From Oscillospiraceae bacterium (lineage in GTDB: Bacteria > Bacillota > Clostridia > Oscillospirales > Ruminococcaceae), in assembly GCA_031284525.1 (NCBI GenBank), contig JAISZR010000003.1, positions 1 to 64,000 of the forward strand: a stretch of DNA of 64,000 nt. The letters are read 5' to 3'. This document shows, one piece after another, positions 1 to 8,721 of the stretch. The stretch's first letter is position 1. Each line of letters begins with the position of its first letter. The notes under the pieces are model-generated. The model did no database searches, was not told where the DNA came from, and saw nothing but the letters and a program-made list of their open reading frames with translations. The position numbers were made by a program, and so were the translations under genes.

Positions 1-2301
1 GTTGTTGGAATTCTCGCTTGCGTTACTTGAATCTTGGTTGCTCGAGTTAGAGTTGTTGTTGGATGTGCTGTTCGTACTGCCCGCTGTGTTTCCACCTGCG
101 TCAGAAGCGCTGTTGGAACTGCTGGAATTGATTATTTGGATGTTATTATTGTTGATGATGTTTCCTGCTCCTGCTCCTGCTCCTGCTCCGTCGTTCAGCT
201 TTAAATTGAAGGCTACGGCGTTGCTTATGTTACCAGCGTAATCGACCGCGACGAAGGAGTAGATGCCGGGAACAGTAACGGGATACGAAACGGCCACGGA
301 CTGCCCGCTCACAAGGCAGTTTGCCATGGTGAGTGGCTGCGCTGTGCCTGGCCTCTGCAGAACTATTTTCGCGACGCCGCCCTTCAACTCGTTGAAACCA
401 GATTCGTCAGTGACGATGAAATATATTACTGGTCGCGTGCCTTCCTCGTAGGTGTAGACGCCATTTTGCATGACAATTTGTTCTGCTGTGTTGCTGCCTT
501 TCAAAACAATTCTGGGGCTGATATCGGGAGCTCGCACGTCTGCCAGATAGAGATGAGTACAGCCGATTGCTTGCGCTATTTGTTGTTGCTGCTCGATGAG
601 CACTAGCCAATAGGAGCCTGGTGGAACGCTGTCTGGGATTGTCACCAGATAGCGCTGTCTGAGATCCTCCGGTAGTTTTGTTTCTTTTGAGTATCCACTG
701 ATGGGGGACGGTGTCAGGTTGGTTAGGGAGTCGCCGGTCGGTGATTGTGGCGTCCACGCTCTTACAGTTGGTTCAGGCGTTACGCGCTTGCAAGAGAATA
801 CCTCAAACAGCATGCAACTGACAGTGCCGGTGACTTCCTTACCCCTGGCGACACCGACAACGAATTCGCGATTCGTATATCGCGACATGTTTTCATATAT
901 TTTATCGGTACCTGGGACCTTTGCATGGCCATCAGCACCCAGAATCAGAGGCATATCATTGGCGAGGACGCGAGCGTTCTGAGTGTTAGATAGTGTTTTG
1001 CCGTTTGTGTTGAAGAAACAGAAATCGTTGTCGGCCCCTGATTCATCAACGCCCCATTTCCACATAGCTGGGGTCGACCACCCTGGGTCATCTTCATAAT
1101 AAAAGCCAGCAAAAGTCAACGGGTGCTCCCTTGCGTCGCCTCCTGTCGGGATAGGGTCAGGGATCGCGTAACTGTCCATCAAGGTGAGTGGGTTCCTACC
1201 GTACTCAAAAATATCTGGAATTCCCTCGTTGTCGGCGAGTCGATATCTGAGATCGACCTTCTCGAAAAAGCAAGTCCCTTTGTTCCAGAGCAAATTACCT
1301 TCTCCCCAGCGATCTGGGGCCGTTACACCCGCTACACACGGTACGGCTTTGCCCCAAGCGAGGTGTGTTTGCGCTACGTCCTCCATCGCCTTTAGTGTCA
1401 AAGTCGCGAAGTTTGCTACACAACCACCGCCATACGCACAACCTTTGTCCAAGTGCCAAGCCACGACAGTCGCTGTCCCGCTGTTACACAAGCAACCGCC
1501 GTACCCACCAAACACTGGTTTGCCATTTTCTGGGGCTGGGCCCCACGCAGTGCAACACTTGATGAAACTTCGGTTCCCTATGGTGATGGCGCCCCAAGAC
1601 CAGGAATACGGCAAATCGGCCTCCGCGATTTTGATCTCGCTAGTCAGGAGTAAAGTTCCGGTGTTGCCGTTGTAAATGCCACCACCAGCGCCGAGCGCAT
1701 GGCAATGATGGATGTCGCAGCTCGCTAGAACCGCCTCACCTGCGTTATCTATTGCCCCCCCATTGCCTTTTGTTAGGTTGTTCCTGATTTCCACGCCGCC
1801 GGCGAAAAACTTGCCAGTGGCAGCGACACGGACTAACGGCCCTGTGGCCGCAGCGCTCGTCGGCTTCCAATCGGTTGCTGTGTGTCCCGTGAGGCCACCG
1901 TCCACAAACCCGTCGCCGCAAATGGCTAAATAGCCGCCAGGCGCAACGTCAAACAGCGGCTTTTCTTTTGGCACACTGGGTCCTCGTGTCAGCTTGCGGC
2001 TGACCGCAGTATCCCAGTCTTCTAGGTAAATCGCCAGTTGTAGGCCGGCAGGCACCGTGATGCTCTCCTTGATTACGATGTCAGCGCTCAATGTTATTGA
2101 CTGTTCGCCTTTTTCTTGGGTCGCTTTCGTTATTTCGTCTTTAAGGTTATCCCAAGTACTGACAGTAGCGGTTATGTCGTGCCCCACCCCCCACACACGA
2201 GCGGGCGAACACGCGCACGCCACAACAAAAGATGCTAGTGCCCGGCTTACCCATTTCTTCCAGTGCTTCCTTCTCATTTTCTCATTCACTCTCCGATTCA
2301 T
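1..2301 (-). CDS. Secreted beta-helix repeat protein, copy 1 (3' end outside window)
   Basis: The minus strand is open for 767 codons from an ATG at 2301 to the window edge, so the C-terminus is missing. AAGGAGGGG lies about 10 nt upstream of the start. A basic N-terminus and hydrophobic stretch (residues about 15-38) look like a signal peptide. The middle has beta-helix-type repeats with GNGGAI and GGG(I/C) turns and many Cys. A GSYWLV motif and an Ig-like module (about 550-690) follow, then a (GA)n linker and an Asn/Ser-rich tail. It shares the block WGEGNLLWN and its first residues with the next gene, so the two are tandem duplicates. I see no promoter of its own, and it may be read through from the upstream copy. 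Surface display or adhesion is an inference; I do not recognise a characterised homologue. Confidence 0.8.
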   Translation of the reverse strand, partial: MNRRVNEKMRRKHWKKWVSRALASFVVACACSPARVWGVGHDITATVSTWDNLKDEITKATQEKGEQSITLSADIVIKESITVPAGLQLAIYLEDWDTAVSRKLTRGPSVPKEKPLFDVAPGGYLAICGDGFVDGGLTGHTATDWKPTSAAATGPLVRVAATGKFFAGGVEIRNNLTKGNGGAIDNAGEAVLASCDIHHCHALGAGGGIYNGNTGTLLLTSEIKIAEADLPYSWSWGAITIGNRSFIKCCTAWGPAPENGKPVFGGYGGCLCNSGTATVVAWHLDKGCAYGGGCVANFATLTLKAMEDVAQTHLAWGKAVPCVAGVTAPDRWGEGNLLWNKGTCFFEKVDLRYRLADNEGIPDIFEYGRNPLTLMDSYAIPDPIPTGGDAREHPLTFAGFYYEDDPGWSTPAMWKWGVDESGADNDFCFFNTNGKTLSNTQNARVLANDMPLILGADGHAKVPGTDKIYENMSRYTNREFVVGVARGKEVTGTVSCMLFEVFSCKRVTPEPTVRAWTPQSPTGDSLTNLTPSPISGYSKETKLPEDLRQRYLVTIPDSVPPGSYWLVLIEQQQQIAQAIGCTHLYLADVRAPDISPRIVLKGSNTAEQIVMQNGVYTYEEGTRPVIYFIVTDESGFNELKGGVAKIVLQRPGTAQPLTMANCLVSGQSVAVSYPVTVPGIYSFVAVDYAGNISNAVAFNLKLNDGAGAGAGAGNIINNNNIQIINSSSSNSASDAGGNTAGSTNSTSNNNSNSSNQDSSNASENSNN
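163..189. repeat. Hexanucleotide tandem repeat (TCCTGC, 4.5 units)
   Basis: Four and a half perfect TCCTGC units lie inside the copy 1 beta-helix gene. On the coding strand they encode the alternating Gly-Ala linker just before the Asn/Ser-rich tail. A change of one unit would add or remove two residues without breaking the frame. Confidence 0.85.
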
Positions 2302-2546
2302 ATCAGGAATTCCCCTCCTTAGTAGACGACTAAAAATTAAACCAAACCCGTAATGGTACCACTTGTGTTCCTGCTGTCTGTGTTGTAATTCCCGGGTTTT
2401 TGCCGCAAGATCACCAAATCCCGTGCACCGTTTCCCCCGTTGGTTGAACCACTTTTGCTCCTGCGCACGGCCATCATGTCTAGCTGTTTGCTGCGCCTGT
2501 TTGTGCTGCCTGCTGTGGTTCCGCTGTTTTATGCTGGTGTTGTTTG

Positions 2547-4640
2547 TTAGGATGTTGGTTGTGCTACTATGCCATCGGAGCTCCCACCATTTAGCGTTTC
2601 TTGTTTTTGCATTGTGAAAGTTATGCTGTTCTTGTTACGGGCGTGGTCGCCTGCTTCAAACGTGTACTTTCCCGGTGCAGTAACCGGGTATGCAACGTAG
2701 ACTATGTTGTTTTCAACTCTGTAGTGCGTCGCCGGCGACAGCGGTTGGCTGCCTAATGGCCTATCCAGTTTTATTTCTTTCGGTGCGCTGGCCAAATTAC
2801 TCCCCGGGACGCCAGTGGAGTCTGAGAGGGTAAAAGTTATAACAGGAGTGCCGGAACTGTAGCGGTATTCGCCGTCGGTTGGGGTGATTATTTGGCCTCC
2901 TGTGGCTGCTGTGAGAACGGCAGTGTTGGTGAAAGTGGGGGGTGCAACATCAGCCAGATGGATGTGGATATTTCCGATCGCATCTTCATCCTCAAAGACC
3001 ACTAACCAATAGGACCCGGGAGAGAGGTCACCAGGAAGGTTCACCAAAAAGCGTTGTCTTGCGTTCCCCGTGGCGTAGTCTGCATCGTTGCCCGCGTTTC
3101 CTTGCAACGCCACTATAGTGGGCTGTGTAGCTGTTGTAATCTTTTTCCCGGAGAATATGTGGAACAATGCGCAGGTTACACGGCCAGTGACTGTCTTATT
3201 CGGGTCGATTGCAACAACGAGCTGCCGGCCGGTGCGCGTAGACGTGTTTTCGTGTATTTTATCTGTGCCAACGGCATGAGCACGTCCATCTGCGCCCAGA
3301 GCTAGGTGCATATCACCTGAAAGGATGTCGACATTCTGCGGATTTATTAGGCCGTATTTGTTTGGGTTGAAGAAGGCGAAATCGTGGGCTTTCCCGGGTT
3401 CATCAACGCCCAGTTTATGCAGTGGTCCCGTCGACCGATTGGGATCATTTTCAAGAATAAAGCCTGCAACGGTTAACGATCGGTGGTCGTTGTGCGGCGC
3501 TGCCACAGGGTCGGGGATTACGAAATCACGCTGCAGGATGATGGGATTGTTTCCGCTTATAAAAATGTCTGCCGCTTTACCACTGTTCGGATGATTGACG
3601 AAGGTGACGTTGTCGATGCCGCAACGACCGCTGTTCCAGAGCAAATTACCTTCTCCCCAGCGGTTCGGATCTCTTTCCGTTCCGGCGCAAGGATATGCGA
3701 TGCAAGGTTCATCGCCAAACCCGAGCACGCAGTTCATCAGCGTGAGTGTGCCTCCACGGTTCGCCACACAAGCGCCTCCAAAAGCGAAGCACCGTCTAAA
3801 GGCTTGCTGGTTATTTTGGCGGTCGAGTTTGCCGTCGAATACACAGGTTCCCTCGTTGCAAATGGCACCTCCGTATCCTTTTGTCGGTGCGTTTTTCTCT
3901 TTGGTTAGCGCCTCGCTCGCTGTTGCCGCTGTTTTGCAGCTGCGAAATCCTGCCTCACTGTTGTTGGGATCACCCCAAAAATACCATGTGCGCGGTAAAC
4001 TGTCCTTTGGGTACCCCACGGTGAGAGACGCACCGGCTGCATTGAAAATGGCACCGCCGTCACCCACGCACGCGCAAGATGTGAAGTTACAGTCTTTCAG
4101 TTGGATGTTCCCTTCGTTGTGGATGGCACCACCGTTTCCCTTTGTATTTATGTTCAGGCAAAAGTTCGTTTTGTTCGCCCGCAGAGACCCTTTCGCCGAT
4201 ACCTCGACCAATGGTCCGCTGCCAGCGCCTGTTGTGTAGTGTGATGACGGCAACACGTCAGAAGATCCTGAAATAGCGCCGGGTCCGTTCACTATTAACG
4301 TTCCACCGCCAGAAACGGAAAATAGCGGCCCTACGAACGTTCCGCCGGCCGCTGGATTATTCGCTCTGTATAGCGCGTGGCCACACAGGTTCAGCGTGAC
4401 CGTTTTGCCGTGGCCAACAACGATCGTGCTGCTTGCCGCGCGATCGACTTTCAAGTTTACTGTTAGTTGGTCCGCGGCGCCGGGGGCGTTCACTATTTGG
4501 TCTAACCAACAGTTTTCCCCGGTGGGTGCCGCCCGCATTGGTATTGCGCTTGCCTGGCAAACGAAAATCGCCAGCAGGTTTGCCACCCATCTCTGCCGGC
4601 GTTGTTTTACTCTCATCTTCTCATTTACTTTCCGATCCAT
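2547..4640 (-). CDS. Secreted beta-helix repeat protein, copy 2
   Basis: This is a 697-residue protein starting at ATG 4640 behind AAAGGAGGGGG. A basic stretch and hydrophobic segment (residues about 5-38) suggest Sec export. The body (about 70-330) carries parallel beta-helix repeats with GGAI motifs (GNGGAIHN, GDGGAIFN, GYGGAICN) spaced by Cys-containing strands. WGEGNLLWN follows near 330, then a region with GSYWLV near 550 and an Ig-like C-terminal domain (about 575-685). GGAI repeats recall chlamydial polymorphic membrane proteins, but there is no autotransporter barrel and the host looks Gram-positive. It is a tandem paralogue of copy 1. The frame continues beyond the stop into a tail resembling that of copy 1, so the C-terminus may have been shortened by nonsense mutation. 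Confidence 0.8.
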   Translation of the reverse strand: MDRKVNEKMRVKQRRQRWVANLLAIFVCQASAIPMRAAPTGENCWLDQIVNAPGAADQLTVNLKVDRAASSTIVVGHGKTVTLNLCGHALYRANNPAAGGTFVGPLFSVSGGGTLIVNGPGAISGSSDVLPSSHYTTGAGSGPLVEVSAKGSLRANKTNFCLNINTKGNGGAIHNEGNIQLKDCNFTSCACVGDGGAIFNAAGASLTVGYPKDSLPRTWYFWGDPNNSEAGFRSCKTAATASEALTKEKNAPTKGYGGAICNEGTCVFDGKLDRQNNQQAFRRCFAFGGACVANRGGTLTLMNCVLGFGDEPCIAYPCAGTERDPNRWGEGNLLWNSGRCGIDNVTFVNHPNSGKAADIFISGNNPIILQRDFVIPDPVAAPHNDHRSLTVAGFILENDPNRSTGPLHKLGVDEPGKAHDFAFFNPNKYGLINPQNVDILSGDMHLALGADGRAHAVGTDKIHENTSTRTGRQLVVAIDPNKTVTGRVTCALFHIFSGKKITTATQPTIVALQGNAGNDADYATGNARQRFLVNLPGDLSPGSYWLVVFEDEDAIGNIHIHLADVAPPTFTNTAVLTAATGGQIITPTDGEYRYSSGTPVITFTLSDSTGVPGSNLASAPKEIKLDRPLGSQPLSPATHYRVENNIVYVAYPVTAPGKYTFEAGDHARNKNSITFTMQKQETLNGGSSDGIVAQPTS

Positions 4641-4692
4641 ATCGGTAATTCCCCCTCCTTTAACATAGATACAAAATTAAGTCTACTTCTAC

Positions 4693-4721
4693 ATAGTATC
4701 ACGTTATTTCTAATTTTTCAA
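4693..4721 (-). promoter_or_regulatory. SigA-type promoter for beta-helix copy 2
   Basis: Read on the minus strand, TTGAAA and TACTAT are separated by 17 nt. The site lies about 50 bases upstream of the ATG at 4640 and has the same layout as the promoter of the third copy. Confidence 0.7.
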
Positions 4722-4828
4722 GTGTTTTTAAAAAAATTTAGTTCTTTTGCGCAAACCACCACTGATCGGGGAAATGAAAGGGTGAGAAGGCGTTTGGAAG
4801 AACCACGGTCCCCAGCAGACTGTTCGTT

Positions 4829-4965
4829 GACTAGGCGGCGTTAATTTTTTGGAACCTTTCCTCTCGCACAAGCACAAAGGGTACGAAAATCCCCCGGCTG
4901 AACCGGGGGGACAGCTAATCGCGGGTTCCAACAAAGAACGCCTAGTCTTCCGCATCGTTTTTTTT
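4829..4965 (+). other. Large three-helix palindrome ending in a T8 run
   Basis: Three nested perfect helices can be read directly: GACTAGGCG with CGCCTAGTC (4829-4837/4939-4947), TTGGAACC with GGTTCCAA (4849-4856/4924-4931) and CCCCCGG with CCGGGGG (4891-4897/4903-4909). Eight T follow at 4958-4965. It lies between the beta-helix pseudogene and the promoter of copy 2. The T-run polarity suggests plus-strand transcription, yet no plus-strand gene precedes it. On the minus strand the inner hairpin is followed by TTTT and could terminate pseudogene transcripts. It may be a small RNA, a terminator or a small mobile palindrome. Confidence 0.6.
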
Positions 4966-4985
4966 CTCCTTCTCCTTCGTCATCA

Positions 4986-6880
4986 TCACATGTTTCCATT
5001 TGGGTTGTACTTATCTTCATCCGCTGCCAATCCACAATTTTCCCAAAGTTCCTCCAAGCGATACACGTTCTTGCCCTTCACCGCAGTGGTGAATTTGGTC
5101 AACGCAGGAGCTGTTTTCCCCTTTTTTCTAGCGAGATTAAGTAAACCCTCGCTTTTTCGCTGGACAAAACTGGTGGGTTCTGCTCGGTGCCACAGTCGAC
5201 GAAGTCGCCTGCCGGATCACCTGTTGGCCTTACGTACAACACGCCATTGTTTTGAATCGCTCCAGCGAAACAGTCATCCTGCGAGATCAGCGAACGGAAG
5301 CGACAATCGAGCAAGAAAGCGGTGCCACGGTTCAAAACCGCTGGCAGAGCCTTAGGCGCTACGTTGTTTGCTAGAGTCAGTCCTTGCATCCGCACACGAC
5401 CGCCTTCTGAAGTGGAGAGGAAGCACCCCGTTTTTGCTAGGCCCTCTAAAAACGGCGGGCGATCCGGCAGAAGAACCGCCGTCCAAGCCGCCGGGCCCTT
5501 CTAGCACCACTTGGGCTCCGCCATCAACAAAGAAAATGGTCGGTATTTGTTTTCCTTCGTGATACGGCAGCCTGTGGATTTTGTGGCCGTTCATTGCACC
5601 ACAACCTCGGTGCCGTTGAAGACGTAATTTGGCGCTGATTCGTAGAGGTCCGTTGTTCGTGCGACACGTTCTACCTGTGCGACACGTTGGGACGCGGTTA
5701 AAAGCGGCACCACTGCAGCCTAAGCAGGCTGTGGGAGAACTGGTAACCTGAGCGGTCGAATGAAGGGGTAACGCCCTGAAAGGCCACATTAATACTCCGG
5801 CGTGCGCATCCCGAGCAGTAAGGGAGACGTGCGAAGCCCGGTGAAGTCGGCAGAGAGGTACCGTAAGCCTAGCAATAGGAACGAAAGTTCGCCTAGTCCG
5901 CGGACGTACTCTATATGCCGGATGTCCATAAAATGCTCAAGGTGAGAATGTTTGAAACATAACTGACGAACCTGCGAATGTACGGGTCTAGAGCACAGCG
6001 GCGCAGAAATGCGTCGACGGGAATGCAGAGACGAGCATAGCCCGATGTGATGTGGCGGCAACGGATTTATAGGTAAAGTGCAACCATGCATCGTTATAGG
6101 CGGTGGAATCACACAGGCCCAGAGCAGGCACCTAAAGGCCGATGAACGGATAGGAGTAACAGAACGTGGAAAACCAGCCACGGGGAGGACGCTACAGTCC
6201 TAAGAAGCGGTCCCGGGCATAATACATAAGCCGGGTTAAGGCTGGAGAAAAGCTAAGGCATGAGCAATGAAGTCTCTGTAATGGGGATGGAGCAAAGGCC
6301 TCTAGTCAGACTGAAAATAGCAGAAAACTCGACCACAAATGGAGTTGAGGCGGCGTCAAAGAGAGATAACATCAGAAAGACGTTACGCCATGCATGAGGC
6401 AAAATACGGACGAAACGCTGGGATAATGCCGGACTGGAAACGACCAGCAGCTGGGGCACTAAAGCTGATACGTCCGTCTACCATACAGCACAACCGCGAG
6501 GCACAAGCTGGAGAGGGAGAGAGCTGCTAGAACTGTAAAAGTGACCACAGGAAAGTCTGATGGAGCGCCGTGTGCGGTGAAAGTCTCATGCACGGTGTGG
6601 GTCGGGGGAAAAGCCGGAGACGATATCAAAGGATTACCTATCGACATAGCTCGATTACCACATACATGGTCGGCTTGCTGTTATGTGTTTGCACCGCTGC
6701 CTTTCTCCATTGCTCTTCTATTACTTTCGACAGCTGGTCACTAGCACCCAAAGTGATCACTTCTGCTGCCTGAACTGCTGGCGTCCAGCTCAGCGCACAA
6801 AACGCGCCAGCCAACACTTTTGCCAGCACTTTCCTGCACCTGTTCTTTCGCTGTTTTCTTCCCATTTCAAAAATCCCCAT
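4986..6880 (-). pseudogene. Beta-helix protein copy 3, broken by frameshifts and a group II intron
   Basis: The N-terminus is readable from 6880 (signal-peptide-like, with Ala-X-Ala near residue 38) until the intron at about 6647. On the other side of the intron (below 5677) the homologous reading resumes in pieces. A frame with YVFNGTEVVV gives way to one with NGHKIHRLPYHEGK and GGLDGGSSAG. From about 5395 another frame reads AGAIQNNGVLYV, typical of the family's beta-helix turns, down to 5099. A last short frame ends at 4986. At least three frame changes are needed to join these parts, so the gene is dead even without the intron. Its promoter is still recognisable. Confidence 0.75.
5677..6647 (+). 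mobile_element. Group II intron without an encoded reverse transcriptase
   Basis: The 5' end reads GTGCGACACG, then GGTTAAAAGCGGCACCAC, matching the GUGYG start and first domain of bacterial group II introns. Domain V lies at about 6563-6600: AGCGCCGTGTGCGGTGAAAG followed by a complementary CATGCACGGTGTGG arm. Domain VI (GGGGGAAAAGCC to TACCTATCGACAT) follows at once and ends near 6645-6647. An AGGTA segment near 5859 could pair with TACCT just upstream of the intron as EBS1/IBS1. No reverse transcriptase frame is present in about 970 nt, so mobility would need a protein supplied in trans. It lies antisense to the interrupted beta-helix gene and so could not splice out of that gene's mRNA. 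Exact ends are uncertain by a few bases. Confidence 0.85.
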
Positions 6881-6907
6881 TTAAAATAGATTTGAATTGC
6901 GTTGTTG

Positions 6908-6936
6908 ACACTATCACATCATTTTTAGTTTGTCAA
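6908..6936 (-). promoter_or_regulatory. SigA-type promoter of beta-helix pseudogene
   Basis: On the minus strand TTGACA and TAGTGT are separated by 17 nt, about 30 bases upstream of the pseudogene start. The spacer ends in GTGA, as does the copy 2 spacer, which suggests the promoters were duplicated with the genes. Confidence 0.65.
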
Positions 6937-7048
6937 GTACTTTATTAAATTAAAACAAATTTGAGTTACGCCACAAAGTTTGTATTTTTAAATAACATCA
7001 AGAATGAAATATTAGCGGTTTTGGTAATATTAGGTGGAAATGTTGATA

Positions 7049-7092
7049 GGGGTGAGAGCCTGGAGATAATATCAAACGGCTACCTATCCATC
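7049..7092 (+). mobile_element. Relic of a second group II intron 3' end (domain VI)
   Basis: This stretch reads GGGGTGAGAGCCTGGAGATA and then ATATCAAACGGCTACCTATC. It aligns closely with the last 45 bases of the intact intron (AGCCGGAGACGATATCAAAG then TACCTATCGACAT). No domain V is seen upstream, so only the tail of a degraded copy remains. The rest of the 6881-7318 gap holds the pseudogene promoter and the rpsO promoter. Confidence 0.65.
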
Positions 7093-7166
7093 ATCGAATG
7101 TGTTATAAAGTGTTAGACCTGTGCTGTTTTTTCAAAAGGCCAACGGTAGATTGATTTCTTTCCCTC

Positions 7167-7195
7167 TTTACAACTTGCAGGAAGTGTGCTAAACT
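7167..7195 (+). promoter_or_regulatory. Promoter for rpsO
   Basis: TTTACA and TAAACT are spaced by 17 nt and sit about 120 bases upstream of the S15 start. This leaves a roughly 115-base leader, long enough for the S15 autoregulation known in other bacteria, though I could not identify a specific fold. Confidence 0.6.
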
Positions 7196-7318
7196 GGGGG
7201 CGAAGGTTGGGTTGGTTGCCTATTGCTCGGTGGGTTAGAGTTCCTTAGTGAGGGTTTCCCTTTTGCTCTTCGTGCTGGGTGATTTCAGGTTTTGCTCAAG
7301 AGAAAAGGGGGTGTTTTG

Positions 7319-7585
7319 GTGTTAAAAAAAGAGGTAAAGCAGCAGATAATTGAAGAAAATCGAACACATCAAAGTGACACAGGGTCGCCAGAGGTGCAGG
7401 TTGCCATCCTTAGCAAGCGAATTTTGGACTTGACGGAGCACCTTAAGGTGAATAAGAAGGACCACCACGGCAGGCGAGGTTTGTTGCAGATGGTAGGGCA
7501 GCGGAGACGGATGTTGAATTATCTGAAGAAGAAAGATATAGCAAGATACCGCGATATCGTGGCAAAACTTGGGCTCAGAAAGTAA
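7319..7585 (+). CDS. rpsO: 30S ribosomal protein S15
   Basis: S15 binds 16S rRNA early in 30S subunit assembly. The 88-residue product has the usual family length and signature: [16 protein letters not shown], then [18 protein letters not shown] and [16 protein letters not shown]. The frame is open from 7292, but AAAGGGGG at 7305-7312 stands 6-7 nt before the GTG at 7319, which gives the canonical N-terminus ([11 protein letters not shown]). pnp, often the next gene, is absent here. A secreted LRR protein follows instead. Confidence 0.95.
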   Translation: MLKKEVKQQIIEENRTHQSDTGSPEVQVAILSKRILDLTEHLKVNKKDHHGRRGLLQMVGQRRRMLNYLKKKDIARYRDIVAKLGLRK

Positions 7586-7684
7586 AGCGCCGGACTTCTG
7601 GATTTTGATCTAGGGGTTCTTTCGCTTTGTGATGCCCAGCCGTGTTTGATTTGTGGCAAATTAGTGTTGGGGAGAGGGATGTTT

Positions 7685-8677
7685 ATGTCAAGGAAAACGG
7701 CGAAAATAGCATGTATTTTTTTGATTTTGATGTTTGGGGCAGTTGGTGGTTTTGGAGCGGCATCTGAAGCAAAGCCGACGGTCGATTTTGCAGATTCGAA
7801 TTTGAAATGTGCGATAAACAAGATGCTTCGAAGGGGAGATGAGGTTCCTATCACCTTGGAAGAACTTGGGGGTTTAAAGACACTTTATGCTTGCGGATTT
7901 GGGATTAGGGATTTGGGTGGCCTTGAATATGCGACGAATCTCGAGCGACTGGAACTAGCCAACAATGAGGTTGTGAGTATTTTGCCGCTTAGTGGGTTAA
8001 TCAACTTGAAAACGTTGATTTTGGAGAATAACAAAATTGAAGATGCAAGTTGCCTGAGTTCATTAACGGGTTTGACAAAGCTTGATCTTTCGGATAACAA
8101 CATCGAAAACATAGATTTTATGGCGAACTTGCGGCATATTGGTTGGTTTGGATGTGCCAACAACAAGGTGGCAGATATTTCGGGCTTAAAAGGTCTCAAT
8201 GAGTTAAATATTTTGGATATTAGCAGCAACAAAATACACTCGATTGAGCCTTTGCGCGGGTGCACCTCACTTGATTGGTTGGATGTGAGTTGGAATTTTG
8301 TTTCGGACATTTCTCCACTTAGAGATTCAACGGGGATATATGAACTGTGGGTAGTGGGGAACCAGGTGGTTGATATCTCCGTTTTAGAACATATGCCGTA
8401 TCTTGTGGACCTTAATTTAAACGAAAACAAAATTCAGAAAATTGATGTGCTTGGGCGTCTCCTGCTCCTGCGGTCACTAGGCCTAGAAAAAAACGCGGTG
8501 AGCGATATTTCGCCGCTTGTGAACCTTAAACAATTGGAATTGTTGGATATAGCATATAATCCGCTTTCAGACTATTCTGTCTTGAAGAAATTACCCCGAC
8601 TGGAAGAGGTATGGGTTGGGGAGGATGCCAGCTCGAAGTTGAGTAATGTGGATAACACGATTGTGGAATGCGTTTGA
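7685..8677 (+). CDS. Secreted leucine-rich-repeat protein (internalin-like)
   Basis: A 330-residue protein. Residues 1-30 form a lysine-led hydrophobic signal peptide. From about residue 60 to 310 there are roughly ten 22-residue LRRs of the LxxLxxLxLxxNxIxDISPL type, as in internalins and other bacterial extracellular LRR proteins. No LPxTG anchor, GW module or membrane helix follows, so it should be released or retained non-covalently. GGGGAGAGGG at 7669-7678 abuts ATG 7679, so ATG 7685 fits better as the start. It sits between rpsO and alaS, an unusual place for a surface protein. Protein binding is inferred from the LRR fold only. Confidence 0.85.
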   Translation: MSRKTAKIACIFLILMFGAVGGFGAASEAKPTVDFADSNLKCAINKMLRRGDEVPITLEELGGLKTLYACGFGIRDLGGLEYATNLERLELANNEVVSILPLSGLINLKTLILENNKIEDASCLSSLTGLTKLDLSDNNIENIDFMANLRHIGWFGCANNKVADISGLKGLNELNILDISSNKIHSIEPLRGCTSLDWLDVSWNFVSDISPLRDSTGIYELWVVGNQVVDISVLEHMPYLVDLNLNENKIQKIDVLGRLLLLRSLGLEKNAVSDISPLVNLKQLELLDIAYNPLSDYSVLKKLPRLEEVWVGEDASSKLSNVDNTIVECV

Positions 8678-8721
8678 GAGTGTTGGGGCTGTATAGGGCC
8701 TTAAATCATTTACAGAGATGC

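Noticed and set aside
163-189. CRISPR-like short repeat
   Set aside because: It is a continuous 6-base tandem repeat inside a coding frame with no spacers.
1184-1675. 163-residue plus-strand frame
   Set aside because: It is antisense to the open beta-helix reading frame that runs from 2301 to the window edge.
4829-4965. Retron-like msr/msd RNA
   Set aside because: The fold is suggestive, but there is no reverse transcriptase gene next to it or in the accessory island.
6541-6889. Small plus-strand proteins near 6.5-6.9 kb
   Set aside because: They overlap domains V and VI of the group II intron and the antisense strand of the pseudogene signal peptide.
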